A program made the translations under genes and the position numbers. Positions 31,655-39,695 of a DNA stretch of 52,492 nucleotides are shown piece by piece. Below the pieces are notes generated by a model, which was not told the DNA's origin, ran no database searches, and worked only from the letters and a program-made list of their open reading frames with translations. Origin of the DNA: CALRBF01 sp964646465 (GTDB lineage Bacteria > Patescibacteriota > Minisyncoccia > SW-4-49-11); contig CAZYEN010000038.1 of NCBI GenBank assembly GCA_964646465.1, positions 1-52,492 of the forward strand. The letters run 5' to 3'. How positions within the stretch are numbered: position 1 is the stretch's first letter; every line of letters starts with the position of its first letter.

Positions 31655-33295
31655 CTACATCATACCTGGCATTCCCATTCCTCCCATTGGAGGCATACCT
31701 TTATCGTCATCAGATTTTGGTAAATCCGTAATCACGGCTTCTGTTGTCAATAAAGTAGCAGCCGCTGAGGCAGCGTTTTGTAGTGCAGTTCTTGTAACTT
31801 TAGTAGGATCAATAATTCCTGCCTTTACCATATCCTCATATACTCCCGTAGCAGCATTATATCCAACATTAGCTTTAGCCTCTTTTACCTTTTCTACTAC
31901 AACAGATCCTTCTACTCCTGCATTATTAGCAATCATTTTAACTGGCTCTTCCATTGCCACTCTTAGGATATCTAGTCCTACTTTTTGATCTCCAGTTAAT
32001 TTTAATGAGGACAAAGAATCAATAGCTCTGATTAAAGCAGTTCCTCCTCCAGGAACAATTCCTTCTTCAACTGCAGCTCTAGTAGCAGCAAGAGCATCTT
32101 CTATTCTGTCTTGTACTTCTTTTTGCTCGACTTCACTAGCAGCTCCAACCTTAATAACGGCCACTCCACCAGCTAATTTACCTAATCTTTTCTTTAGATT
32201 ATCTTTATCATACTCTGAGTCAGTTTGTGCAATTTGAACTTGAATTTGATCTACTCTATCTTGAATAGATTTTTCATTGTTATCTCCAGCTACAATAATT
32301 GTTTTTTCTTTCTCAGAAATAACTTTTTTAGCCTTACCTAAAGATGATAATTCAGTGGTTTCGAGTTTTAATCCAAGTTCATCAGAAATAACTTGACCTC
32401 CTGTGAGAATTGCAATATCTTTAAGTAATTCTTTACGATTATCTCCAAATCCTGGAGCTTTAATAGCAAGAGCTGAAAATCCTCCTCTCATTTTATTCAA
32501 TACAAGGGTGGTTAAAGCTTCTCCATCCACATCTTCGGCGATAATTACAATTTCTTTTCTACCTGATTGAGTAATTTTTTCTAAAATAGGTAATATATCC
32601 TGAATAGATGAGATCTTTTTATCTGTTATCAAAAGATAAGCATCGTCCATCTCAGCAATCATTTTCTCAGTATTGGTTACCATATATGGAGAAATATATC
32701 CTTTCTCAAATTGCATCCCTTCTACCACCTCACTGGTAATACCAAAGGTTTGTCCCTCCTCGACCGTAATAACACCATTAGCTCCAACCTTTTCCATAGC
32801 ATCAGAAATTTCTTTACCGATATGTTCGTCTCCATTAGCTGAAATTGTAGCTACTTGCTGAATGCGAGCTTTATCATCTTTTACTTGTTCAGAAGATTCT
32901 ACTAGAGTCTCTACAACTTTCTTGACTCCTTTTTCAATTCCTTTTTTAATTTCCATTGGATTAGCTCCGGCAGCTACATTCTTAAATCCTTCTGCTATCA
33001 TTCTTCTGGACAAAATCGTAGCAGTTGTAGTACCATCTCCAGCAATATCTGCTGTTTTAGAGGCGATATCTCTTACAATAGATGCTCCTATATTTTCTAA
33101 TTTGTCTTCTAACTCTACTTCTTTAGCAACGCTTACACCATCTTTAGTAATTACTGGTACTCCGAAACCCTTGTCTAAAACTACATTTCGTCCTTTTGGC
33201 CCCAAGGTTACTTTTACTACATCAGCTATTTTATCTACTCCAACTAGTAGTTTTTTTCTAGCTTCTTCACTATATGAAATTAATTTTGCAGACAT
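31655..33295 (-). CDS. groEL: Chaperonin GroEL (Hsp60)
   Basis: The 546-residue protein shows the GroEL signatures: VKVTLGPKGRNVVLDKGFG, DGVSVAKEVELEDKLENIGASIVRDIASKTADIAGDGTTTATIL with the catalytic Asp, an apical domain with EGMQFEKGYISPYM, and AAVEEGIVPGGGTALIRA; it ends with the usual Gly-Met repeats (GMPPMGGMGMPGMM). It folds proteins in the cytoplasm with GroES. It is 37 bases downstream of groES, and both are under the CIRCE-like operator. Length is standard. Confidence 0.98.
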   Translation of the reverse strand: MSAKLISYSEEARKKLLVGVDKIADVVKVTLGPKGRNVVLDKGFGVPVITKDGVSVAKEVELEDKLENIGASIVRDIASKTADIAGDGTTTATILSRRMIAEGFKNVAAGANPMEIKKGIEKGVKKVVETLVESSEQVKDDKARIQQVATISANGDEHIGKEISDAMEKVGANGVITVEEGQTFGITSEVVEGMQFEKGYISPYMVTNTEKMIAEMDDAYLLITDKKISSIQDILPILEKITQSGRKEIVIIAEDVDGEALTTLVLNKMRGGFSALAIKAPGFGDNRKELLKDIAILTGGQVISDELGLKLETTELSSLGKAKKVISEKEKTIIVAGDNNEKSIQDRVDQIQVQIAQTDSEYDKDNLKKRLGKLAGGVAVIKVGAASEVEQKEVQDRIEDALAATRAAVEEGIVPGGGTALIRAIDSLSSLKLTGDQKVGLDILRVAMEEPVKMIANNAGVEGSVVVEKVKEAKANVGYNAATGVYEDMVKAGIIDPTKVTRTALQNAASAAATLLTTEAVITDLPKSDDDKGMPPMGGMGMPGMM

Positions 33296-33332
33296 ACACT
33301 TATAGGTTAATATTAATTATAATTGATAAATT

Positions 33333-33593
33333 TTATAAAGTGGCAAGAATATCTTCTTCTTTGACAATAAGGTAGTCCTCTGACTCTAAGCTTATTTCTG
33401 TGGGTCCATATTTGGCAAAAACAACATTTTGCCCAATTTTCACAGTATTGACATCTTTTCCAATTGCAATTACCTCTCCAATTTGAGGTTTATCTTGCTT
33501 AGCAGTGTCAGGTATATAAATACCACTTGCAGTTTTTTCTTCCGATTTTTGAGGTTTTAATAAAACTTTATCAAATAATGGTTGTATATTCAT
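33333..33593 (-). CDS. groES: Co-chaperonin GroES (Hsp10)
   Basis: The 86-residue protein contains IQPLFDKVLLKPQKSEEKTASGIYIPDTAKQDKPQIGEVIAIGKD with the mobile loop, and the C-terminal VVFAKYGPTEISLESEDYLIVKEEDILATL. It caps the GroEL ring. It is somewhat shorter than the usual 95 residues. The gene heads groES-groEL, and transcription starts at the promoter 33659-33687 with the CIRCE-like site in the leader. Confidence 0.97.
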   Translation of the reverse strand: MNIQPLFDKVLLKPQKSEEKTASGIYIPDTAKQDKPQIGEVIAIGKDVNTVKIGQNVVFAKYGPTEISLESEDYLIVKEEDILATL

Positions 33594-33624
33594 ATGTTAT
33601 ATCTATTAAATTCTTATATTAATT

Positions 33625-33651
33625 TTAGCAGTTATGTTAATAGACTGCTAA
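33625..33651 (-). promoter_or_regulatory. CIRCE-like HrcA operator in the groES leader
   Basis: TTAGCAGTT (33625-33633), a 9-bp spacer and GACTGCTAA (33643-33651) reproduce the 9-N9-9 architecture of CIRCE (TTAGCACTC-N9-GAGTGCTAA) with the seventh base changed symmetrically and the outer arms intact. It starts 7 bp after the groES -10. HrcA is encoded at 50591-51313 and is the expected repressor. Confidence 0.85.
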
Positions 33652-33658
33652 TAATTGA

Positions 33659-33687
33659 ATTATAATGTAAATATATATATTTGTCAA
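33659..33687 (-). promoter_or_regulatory. groESL promoter
   Basis: A fully consensus promoter on the minus strand: TTGACA (33682-33687), 17 bp, TATAAT (33659-33664). The CIRCE-like element overlaps the predicted transcription start. Confidence 0.9.
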
Positions 33688-33696
33688 TCAGTAAAG

Positions 33697-33721
33697 AAAA
33701 GCTCATAAAAAAGTGGCTTTT
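33697..33721 (-). terminator. Weak hairpin after the exonuclease gene
   Basis: AAAAGC (33697-33702) and GCTTTT (33716-33721) form a 6-bp stem with a 13-nt loop; CTTT follows on the minus strand. It separates the exonuclease gene from the groES promoter, but the stem is short and AT-rich. The rest of the gap 33688-33793 shows no further features. Confidence 0.3.
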
Positions 33722-33793
33722 AATACTTTATTTTTTAAGGTTTCTTGATTGTGAAATTTGTCTATAATGATGCTAATCTTATATATACTAATT

Positions 33794-34390
33794 TTATAAC
33801 AAACTATACTGAGATTTTTTAGTGTTATCATATATAAAATTATCTAAATCATAGTTCATATCTACTTTCAATCTCAACCACCCATCTTTAGAAGGATAAA
33901 TTAAATGTTGTTTGGTTATACAATATTCAAAAATATCTTTAGTTAATTTAACATCATTTAGACAATACTGTGCTAATTCCTCCAGTTTACCATCATTATA
34001 TAAGGTCATTGCATTGGAACCTGTCCCAGATTTACTTGATCCCAGTGTCATACTAGCAATAGCATCTAATCCTAATCTTTTACCTGTATTTGCTCTGAAC
34101 TCTCTTAGTATATCAAAAGAGGCTATACTAAAAAGATCAAATTGATAATATTTATTTAGAATTGGTGTGTCAAAATGATCATTATTAAATCCTACCAATA
34201 GATTAGCTTGTTTTAAATCTGACTCTAAATATAACAATTCTTCTAAAAAATAAGTTTTATATTCATTTTTTGCGTAATTATATACCCCAACTACAGTTAT
34301 TTGCATCTCATCCACAAAGTTAGGTGATGAAATATTACCAATAGTTTCAATGTCAAACACCAATATATTAGAGAACTTGCTACTTATCAT
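33794..34390 (-). CDS. Predicted 3'-5' exonuclease, DnaQ/PolB-type fold
   Basis: The 198-residue protein has the DEDD-type arrangement: ILVFDIETIGN with the first Asp-Glu (exo I), LLVGFNNDHFDTPIL with the next Asp (exo II), and YCLNDVKLTKDIF (exo III, D-x-x-x-T-x-x-[IL]). It resembles predicted 3'-5' exonucleases related to the PolB exonuclease domain. A cytoplasmic DNA/RNA trimming role is likely, but substrate and partners are unknown. It overlaps the end of the AI-2E permease gene by 11 bases. Confidence 0.72.
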   Translation of the reverse strand: MISSKFSNILVFDIETIGNISSPNFVDEMQITVVGVYNYAKNEYKTYFLEELLYLESDLKQANLLVGFNNDHFDTPILNKYYQFDLFSIASFDILREFRANTGKRLGLDAIASMTLGSSKSGTGSNAMTLYNDGKLEELAQYCLNDVKLTKDIFEYCITKQHLIYPSKDGWLRLKVDMNYDLDNFIYDNTKKSQYSLL

Positions 34391-35390
34391 AATTTATAAT
34401 ATTTTTATATATTATACTCGAAAGAGAAATGACTGGCATAGCAATTATCACTCCTAATGGGCCAGACAGAACTCCCCCTATCATCAAAGCAAATACCACT
34501 AGAAGTGCATTTGTACTATTCAATGACTTGAATATAATAGGTAAAAGTAAAAACTGTTTAATTAATTGAACAGATATAATCAATGATAGGGTTATGATGC
34601 CTAGTATTGTAGACTGTAAAAATGCAATAAGTATAATTATTAGGTATATTAATACTGGTCCCAAAATAGGGATTAACTGGGATATTCCAGCCATAATTCC
34701 CAATATTGCAGCATATTGAAACTCTAAAATAGACAGCACAGTATATATAAGTGTACCCATAGTAAGAGCAATACTAGATTCTATAAATGCCCATTTTCCT
34801 ATGTGATATTGTAATTTATTCACTATATTAGGAATATTATCTTTCATTCTAATTGGGACAAATAGCTTTATAAATGCATTTAATCCTGAATCGTTGATAG
34901 CGATATAAAATGATAATACAAAAATCAAAAGAGTATATGTTAAAACTTCCCCTAATCCTGATAAAACACTAAATGTTAATTGACCTAAATTAGGTATGAA
35001 ATTTGAAAGCTGACTTAATCTAAAATTATCTATTGGAATACTAGTAACAATAAACCCTGACTCTATATTTTTTAATAAAATATTAATAAATTCAATAAAA
35101 TCATAGCTTTCTTTAATTAATAATGGCAACAATAAGGCAATGCTAGAAATTATAATAATTATCAGGAATATAAAAATAGATATCAGACCATATTTATAAG
35201 ATATATTATAAGTATCTTGTAATAATTTAGCAAAATATTTAGAGAAAGAAGCTAGTATAAATGACAATATTAAAGTTAAAACTAGGTATCTAATATATAT
35301 TAAAAAAAGAAATAATACTACAAATAGAAACACTATTAATAATGATTTTTTTGATATAGATATTAAGTTTTTATTGTTTTGTTTTGACAT
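34380..35390 (-). CDS. AI-2E family membrane transporter (UPF0118-like permease)
   Basis: The 336-residue polytopic protein has the family layout: two early TM helices, an extended amphipathic loop region, and a late helical cluster with the motif ILGIMAGISQLIPILGPVL and GGVLSGPLGVIIAMPVISL. Members were tied to autoinducer-2 export or sodium/proton antiport in different bacteria, so transport of a specific substrate cannot be assigned. It lies 3 bases downstream of the htrA gene and overlaps the exonuclease gene at its end. Confidence 0.82.
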   Translation of the reverse strand: MSKQNNKNLISISKKSLLIVFLFVVLFLFLIYIRYLVLTLILSFILASFSKYFAKLLQDTYNISYKYGLISIFIFLIIIIISSIALLLPLLIKESYDFIEFINILLKNIESGFIVTSIPIDNFRLSQLSNFIPNLGQLTFSVLSGLGEVLTYTLLIFVLSFYIAINDSGLNAFIKLFVPIRMKDNIPNIVNKLQYHIGKWAFIESSIALTMGTLIYTVLSILEFQYAAILGIMAGISQLIPILGPVLIYLIIILIAFLQSTILGIITLSLIISVQLIKQFLLLPIIFKSLNSTNALLVVFALMIGGVLSGPLGVIIAMPVISLSSIIYKNIINYDK

Positions 35391-35393
35391 ATA

Positions 35394-36569
35394 TTATTCT
35401 GGCCTTTCTTCCAAAGTTAGAGATAGTTTTTCATCTCTCCCATCTCTAACAACTGAAAGTTCAACTTTATCACCTATTTTATACTGTGAAACTATATCGG
35501 CTAATTGTTGTTTCAAAGATAAAGTTTTATCATTAATCTTAGTGATTACATCTCCTGTTTTAAGACCGGCTTTAGCAGCAGGAGAGTTAGGAACTATAGC
35601 AGGTGATTGATTATCTCCAACTACCAAAGCTCCATTTTCTACTCCGTATTGTTTAGCCTGATCTGATCCTGGAACGACCATATTATATCTAACTCCAATA
35701 AAGGGAACTTTCACTTTACCATATTTTTTATAATCATCAATCATTCTCACTACTACGTTAGAAGGGATAGCAAACCCGATACTTTGAGCGCCCTCTGCAG
35801 TAGCAACATTGACTCCAATTACTTTAGCATTAATATCTAATAGAGGTCCCCCTGAGTTACCTTGATTAATAGCAGCATCAGTTTGAATAACCTGGGATAA
35901 TTGTTCTGAGTTACCCATTTTATCAGAAGCCACAATAGATCGTCTCAACCCAGAAATCACTCCCCTACTAACAGTATTGTCAAATTCATTCAAGGCATTG
36001 CCTATTGCTACAGCGGTCTGTCCAACTTTAAGTTTTTCTGAGTCTGAAAACTCAACTGGTTGTAAATTATCTTTATCCACTTTTATAATGGCTAAATCTT
36101 GGGTAGGATGTAAAGCTTTTACTTCAGCTTTAGCTTCTGAACCATCGTTAAATAGCACTTTATAGGTAGCACTAGAGTCTGATACAACATGTTTATTAGT
36201 GACAATTAATCCATCTGAGGCAACTACAAATCCAGTTCCCCCGCCTATAGTTTTATTAACCTCTTCATTCTGTGAGGAAGTATCTTGAGATGGAATTCCA
36301 AAAAAATAATCAAAAGGAGATGATCTTCTTAATGGAATTGGTTTGGAAATAGATATACTAACTACTGATTGATTGGACTTTTCAACTAAATCTATAATAG
36401 CTGACTGTTCTTCTGATACACTAAGGCTACTAATTTGAGTAGTAGTATTTTGCACTCTATTTATATATGAGAATGCTATTCCGCCACCCAAAAACCCAGT
36501 TAGAGATGAGGCTAAAATACTAATTAAAACTATATTGGCTATCTTTTGTTGATTTAATTCTGTAGACAT
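35394..36569 (-). CDS. htrA: HtrA/DegP-type trypsin-like serine protease with PDZ domain
   Basis: The protein has an N-terminal membrane anchor, a trypsin-like protease domain with the His (VTNKHVVSD), Asp (DLAIIKVD) and Ser (QGNSGGPLLD) triad, and a C-terminal PDZ domain (GVENGALVVGDNQSPAIVPNSPAAKAGLKTGDVITKIND). It degrades or refolds damaged exported proteins outside the membrane. I place the start at ATG 36569 (391 residues) because an in-frame ATG at 36608 would put the N-terminus over the likely promoter area. It follows rodA with only a short gap and precedes the AI-2E permease. Confidence 0.93.
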   Translation of the reverse strand: MSTELNQQKIANIVLISILASSLTGFLGGGIAFSYINRVQNTTTQISSLSVSEEQSAIIDLVEKSNQSVVSISISKPIPLRRSSPFDYFFGIPSQDTSSQNEEVNKTIGGGTGFVVASDGLIVTNKHVVSDSSATYKVLFNDGSEAKAEVKALHPTQDLAIIKVDKDNLQPVEFSDSEKLKVGQTAVAIGNALNEFDNTVSRGVISGLRRSIVASDKMGNSEQLSQVIQTDAAINQGNSGGPLLDINAKVIGVNVATAEGAQSIGFAIPSNVVVRMIDDYKKYGKVKVPFIGVRYNMVVPGSDQAKQYGVENGALVVGDNQSPAIVPNSPAAKAGLKTGDVITKINDKTLSLKQQLADIVSQYKIGDKVELSVVRDGRDEKLSLTLEERPE

Positions 36570-36636
36570 ATTATAAAATATATTATCTATTAATTCTATA
36601 TTATACATTATAGTATAATTTTATAAATTATAAAAG

Positions 36637-37752
36637 TCAACCAAATATATCTTGATCATCTCTCATGAATATTGTTCCTTGTGATAGTTTGTGTTTTTGT
36701 ATAGATAAAACTAACCCTATCAAAATCCAGTATACCAACATTGAACTACCTCCATAACTCATAAATGGTAGAGGAACTCCAGTAATTGGAAGAAATCCTA
36801 TATTCATACCAATATTAATGATTAATTGAGTTGTTATGGATAAGGCTACACCTAATATTATTATTCTAGGAAAGCTATCTTGAGATTTAAAACCTATATA
36901 TAATATTCTACCTATTATTAATAATATAAGTATAAAGTAAATGGAAACCCCTACAAACCCCCATTGTTGTGCAAAGCCCGAAAAAATAAAGTCAGTATGA
37001 ACCTCTGGGACAAATACAACCTGTTCTTTTACTCCCATTAAACCTCCCGAACTGACAGATTTCATAGATTGCAATATGTTATATCCACTTTCCAAAGGAT
37101 CGGCAGTAGGATCAAGAAAAGTTAAAATTCTTTGCTTTTGATAATCTTTAAAAACGAAAGCCCAAAGACTACTTACACTAATTAATCCTATTGTAAATAA
37201 TATAAAAATATGCTGCAATTTAATACCTCCAAAGATAACCATACCAAGCCAAATCAATATTAAAATAGCGGCTGTCCCAAAATCAGGTTGTAGTAAAATT
37301 AAAAAAACTATTATCATAACTGGTAATAATGATAGGATAATTGATGTAAAACTATTAATTTTATGGTGATATCTAGAAAAATAGTGTGAAATAATCAAAA
37401 CCAATACGATTTTGGCAAACTCTGCCGGTTGTAGATTAAATACCCCTATATAAAACCAGCTTTTAGCTCCATTTATCCTTGTCCCAAATATCAAAACTAG
37501 TATTAATAAAGTAGTAATTCCAAAAAATAAGTGCTGAATTAAAGTGGAAAATCCACGATAGTCAATTTGTGAAATGGTAATGGCTACAATTAAACCAATT
37601 ATAATGGATGCTATGTGTTTAAAAATTAAATTTTGACTTACTATAGATAACCCATTAATATTGAGCCCAATAAGTACAATTGATCCCATAATAGTAAGGG
37701 CTAATACTGGTAAAATAGTTAACCAATCTATTGATAATAGAAACTTTTTCAT
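36637..37752 (-). CDS. rodA: RodA-like SEDS peptidoglycan polymerase
   Basis: The 371-residue SEDS protein has about ten membrane helices, an N-terminal segment (LLSIDWLTILPVLALTIMGSIVL), QPAEFAKIVLVLIISHYF, PDFGTAAILILIWLGM, the large extracellular loop with VFVPEVHTDFIFSGFAQQWGF (conserved Asp in TDFIF), and GVPLPFMSYGGSSMLVYW. It polymerises lipid II during elongation, presumably with a class B PBP that is not in this window (the FtsI-like PBP at 1722-3506 could also serve). It is distinguished from FtsW by motif style and by lying outside the murD/mraY group. It starts 6 bases after the hypothetical gene at 37759-38523. Confidence 0.88.
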   Translation of the reverse strand: MKKFLLSIDWLTILPVLALTIMGSIVLIGLNINGLSIVSQNLIFKHIASIIIGLIVAITISQIDYRGFSTLIQHLFFGITTLLILVLIFGTRINGAKSWFYIGVFNLQPAEFAKIVLVLIISHYFSRYHHKINSFTSIILSLLPVMIIVFLILLQPDFGTAAILILIWLGMVIFGGIKLQHIFILFTIGLISVSSLWAFVFKDYQKQRILTFLDPTADPLESGYNILQSMKSVSSGGLMGVKEQVVFVPEVHTDFIFSGFAQQWGFVGVSIYFILILLIIGRILYIGFKSQDSFPRIIILGVALSITTQLIINIGMNIGFLPITGVPLPFMSYGGSSMLVYWILIGLVLSIQKHKLSQGTIFMRDDQDIFG

Positions 37753-37758
37753 AAACTT

Positions 37759-38523
37759 TTATCTCTCAAATATCGGTTTCTGTTGTAGTTTAATTAATAA
37801 TTCTTTATTACCTAAAACATTGCTTTGAGCATATATTTTGATATTATCTTTAGCGATACCAATAAATTCTTCTCTCCAAATCATTTCAAAGTCTCTTGAA
37901 TCTAAAGTTAAAACATCTCTAATTAAAGTTTGATTTACTCCTATTATATTTGAGTTTTCATCTGTTATAATAGCTATTACTTGTATATTCTTTAAGTTAA
38001 TCGGACTAGCATTGGTAAGTATGCCCATGACTGTAAAAGCATTACCAGCTTTAGTTGAAATACCTAAACTTATATTTCTAGTTACTAATTCTGGCAAACT
38101 AGATTTTGATAATTTAGACCATTCTGGATCTTTCCTGATCTCAAAATTTTGTAATTCATATTCTGATGATACATCCAATAAAAGTATGTATCTTTTCTTA
38201 TCCCCAGGTAATATGAATGTATCTCCATTTTTTCTTGATTCAGCACCATTAGAGTTATTTAAAATAAAACTATATTCTAATTTAGAAACTCCATAATCAT
38301 CATTAGGATTACTAATTTCAACCCAAAAATCAGCTTTCCCGTCACCTAAATCAATTTTTCCAGACTTTATAATTTTTAGTGACTGTGTAAAAGGCTTATT
38401 TTCAACAACCACTGGAGTAGATGGGAATAAAGTGATTACAATTAAAAAAACACCAGTAGCTGCGACCAATAAATATCCTGATGCAATAATAATTTGTTTT
38501 ATTCTTCTCTGAGAGGTTGTCAT
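37759..38523 (-). CDS. Membrane-anchored extracytoplasmic protein of unknown function
   Basis: I do not recognise this 254-residue protein. An N-terminal transmembrane helix (about 12-33) anchors two beta-rich extracytoplasmic domains (ADFWVEISNPNDDYGVSKLEYSFILNNS... and ISLGISTKAGNAFTVMGILTNASPINLKNIQVIAIITDENSNII), the second of which resembles FxLYD-type beta-sandwich folds. No catalytic motif is visible. It is upstream of rodA with a 6-base gap and divergent from the lectin-pilin genes, so it could assist elongation or pilus anchoring; this is only context. Confidence 0.55.
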   Translation of the reverse strand: MTTSQRRIKQIIIASGYLLVAATGVFLIVITLFPSTPVVVENKPFTQSLKIIKSGKIDLGDGKADFWVEISNPNDDYGVSKLEYSFILNNSNGAESRKNGDTFILPGDKKRYILLLDVSSEYELQNFEIRKDPEWSKLSKSSLPELVTRNISLGISTKAGNAFTVMGILTNASPINLKNIQVIAIITDENSNIIGVNQTLIRDVLTLDSRDFEMIWREEFIGIAKDNIKIYAQSNVLGNKELLIKLQQKPIFER

Positions 38524-38575
38524 ATTAATTTATAAAATATTATCTCATTTTAGTATATCAGAAATTTTATTTTTA

Positions 38576-38584
38576 TGATATAAT
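38576..38584 (+). promoter_or_regulatory. Extended -10 promoter of the lectin-pilin genes
   Basis: TGATATAAT forms an extended -10 about 33 bases before the first pilin ATG at 38617; the -35 region is poor (TATCAG). The 16-mer TTTTATGATATAATTA around it is shared exactly with the pilB promoter on the opposite strand (45976-45984). Confidence 0.6.
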
Positions 38585-38616
38585 TATGGTATATTCAATA
38601 AATATTAAAATATTAT

Positions 38617-39690
38617 ATGTACAAATCTGGATATAGCGTATTGTTGCTCACAATAATTATATCAACTATAGGAGTGGCTTTGGCTGTGAGTGCACTAAGT
38701 AATAGTACTCAGATTGCAAAGACAAATATAAATATTACTGATGCTGTTCTGAACCAATCTAAATCTTCTAGTTGTGTGGAAAAAGTTTTTACTAAATTAA
38801 AATCTTATAGATTTTATGGAGGCGATGAGACATTTGAAAATGGATGTCGAGTTTATACCATCTCTGGGATTGGTAATAGTGAGAGAGTTATTCACACCAA
38901 GGTAGAATCTTCTATTCTGGAAACAAAAATTAAACAAATTAACCCAAATATAATAATTGACTATCAAAAACAAATCACTAATGAAGAGTTAATTCAAGCA
39001 CAAGTGCATAACCCATATGTAATCGACCCTAAAGCTCTAAGATTGTGGCTAAAGGCAGATAGAGCTGAGGCTAACAACAATAATCCTGTATTTAGTATTA
39101 AAAACTCCACTGATGATTTAATTGACTTTGCTCAACTTACAAATACCCCAAATTTAGCTCCAAAATTAATTACTAATGCTATTAATAATCGTCCTGTCTT
39201 GAGATTTGATGGAATAGATGATTTTATTACCAGTACCACTACTTCTATACATACTAATAATGGATTGAGTATAATTGTAATAGGAAAAACTAATAATATC
39301 GATAATATTGATCAGACCTATATAGCAAAATTCGATACAGTCAATAATGAAAGAGAATGGAGATTACAAAATGATGAATTTAATATTGAAACCAATACAT
39401 TGTCTTTTTCAAACAATAATACTAACTTCAATATTTTATCTGCACTATGGTCACCAACTGCTCCTCAATTAAACTTAACCATAAACAATAATCCAGCAAC
39501 CCCTGCTACTGGTGCCGCTAGTATAAGTAATACTACCGAGCCAATTATAGTCGGGGCTAACCTACAAGGTAGTACTGGGTTTTTAAATGGGGATATAGCT
39601 GAGATTTTAGTTTACAATAAAAAATTAAGTGACAGTGAATTATCAAAAATTAGAACCTATATGAACTCTAAATATAAAATTTATCCTTAA
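38617..39690 (+). CDS. Pilin-like protein fused to a lectin-like (LamG/jellyroll) domain, copy 1
   Basis: The 357-residue protein begins with a pilin-type N-terminus (MYKSGYSVLLLTIIISTIGVALA), that is, a short leader, a likely G^Y cleavage point and a hydrophobic helix, but without the canonical Glu at +5. After a middle domain with two cysteines (SSSCVEK, ENGCRVY) comes a jellyroll lectin-like domain: DPKALRLWLKADRA, RPVLRFDGIDDFI, and the terminal GSTGFLNGDIAEILVYNKKLSDSELSKIRTYMNSKY. This LamG type binds sugars or proteins in other families. It likely acts as a minor/tip pilin with an adhesive head. It is 5 bases before the next pilin. Confidence 0.72.
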   Translation: MYKSGYSVLLLTIIISTIGVALAVSALSNSTQIAKTNINITDAVLNQSKSSSCVEKVFTKLKSYRFYGGDETFENGCRVYTISGIGNSERVIHTKVESSILETKIKQINPNIIIDYQKQITNEELIQAQVHNPYVIDPKALRLWLKADRAEANNNNPVFSIKNSTDDLIDFAQLTNTPNLAPKLITNAINNRPVLRFDGIDDFITSTTTSIHTNNGLSIIVIGKTNNIDNIDQTYIAKFDTVNNEREWRLQNDEFNIETNTLSFSNNNTNFNILSALWSPTAPQLNLTINNNPATPATGAASISNTTEPIIVGANLQGSTGFLNGDIAEILVYNKKLSDSELSKIRTYMNSKYKIYP

Positions 39691-39695
39691 AAAAT

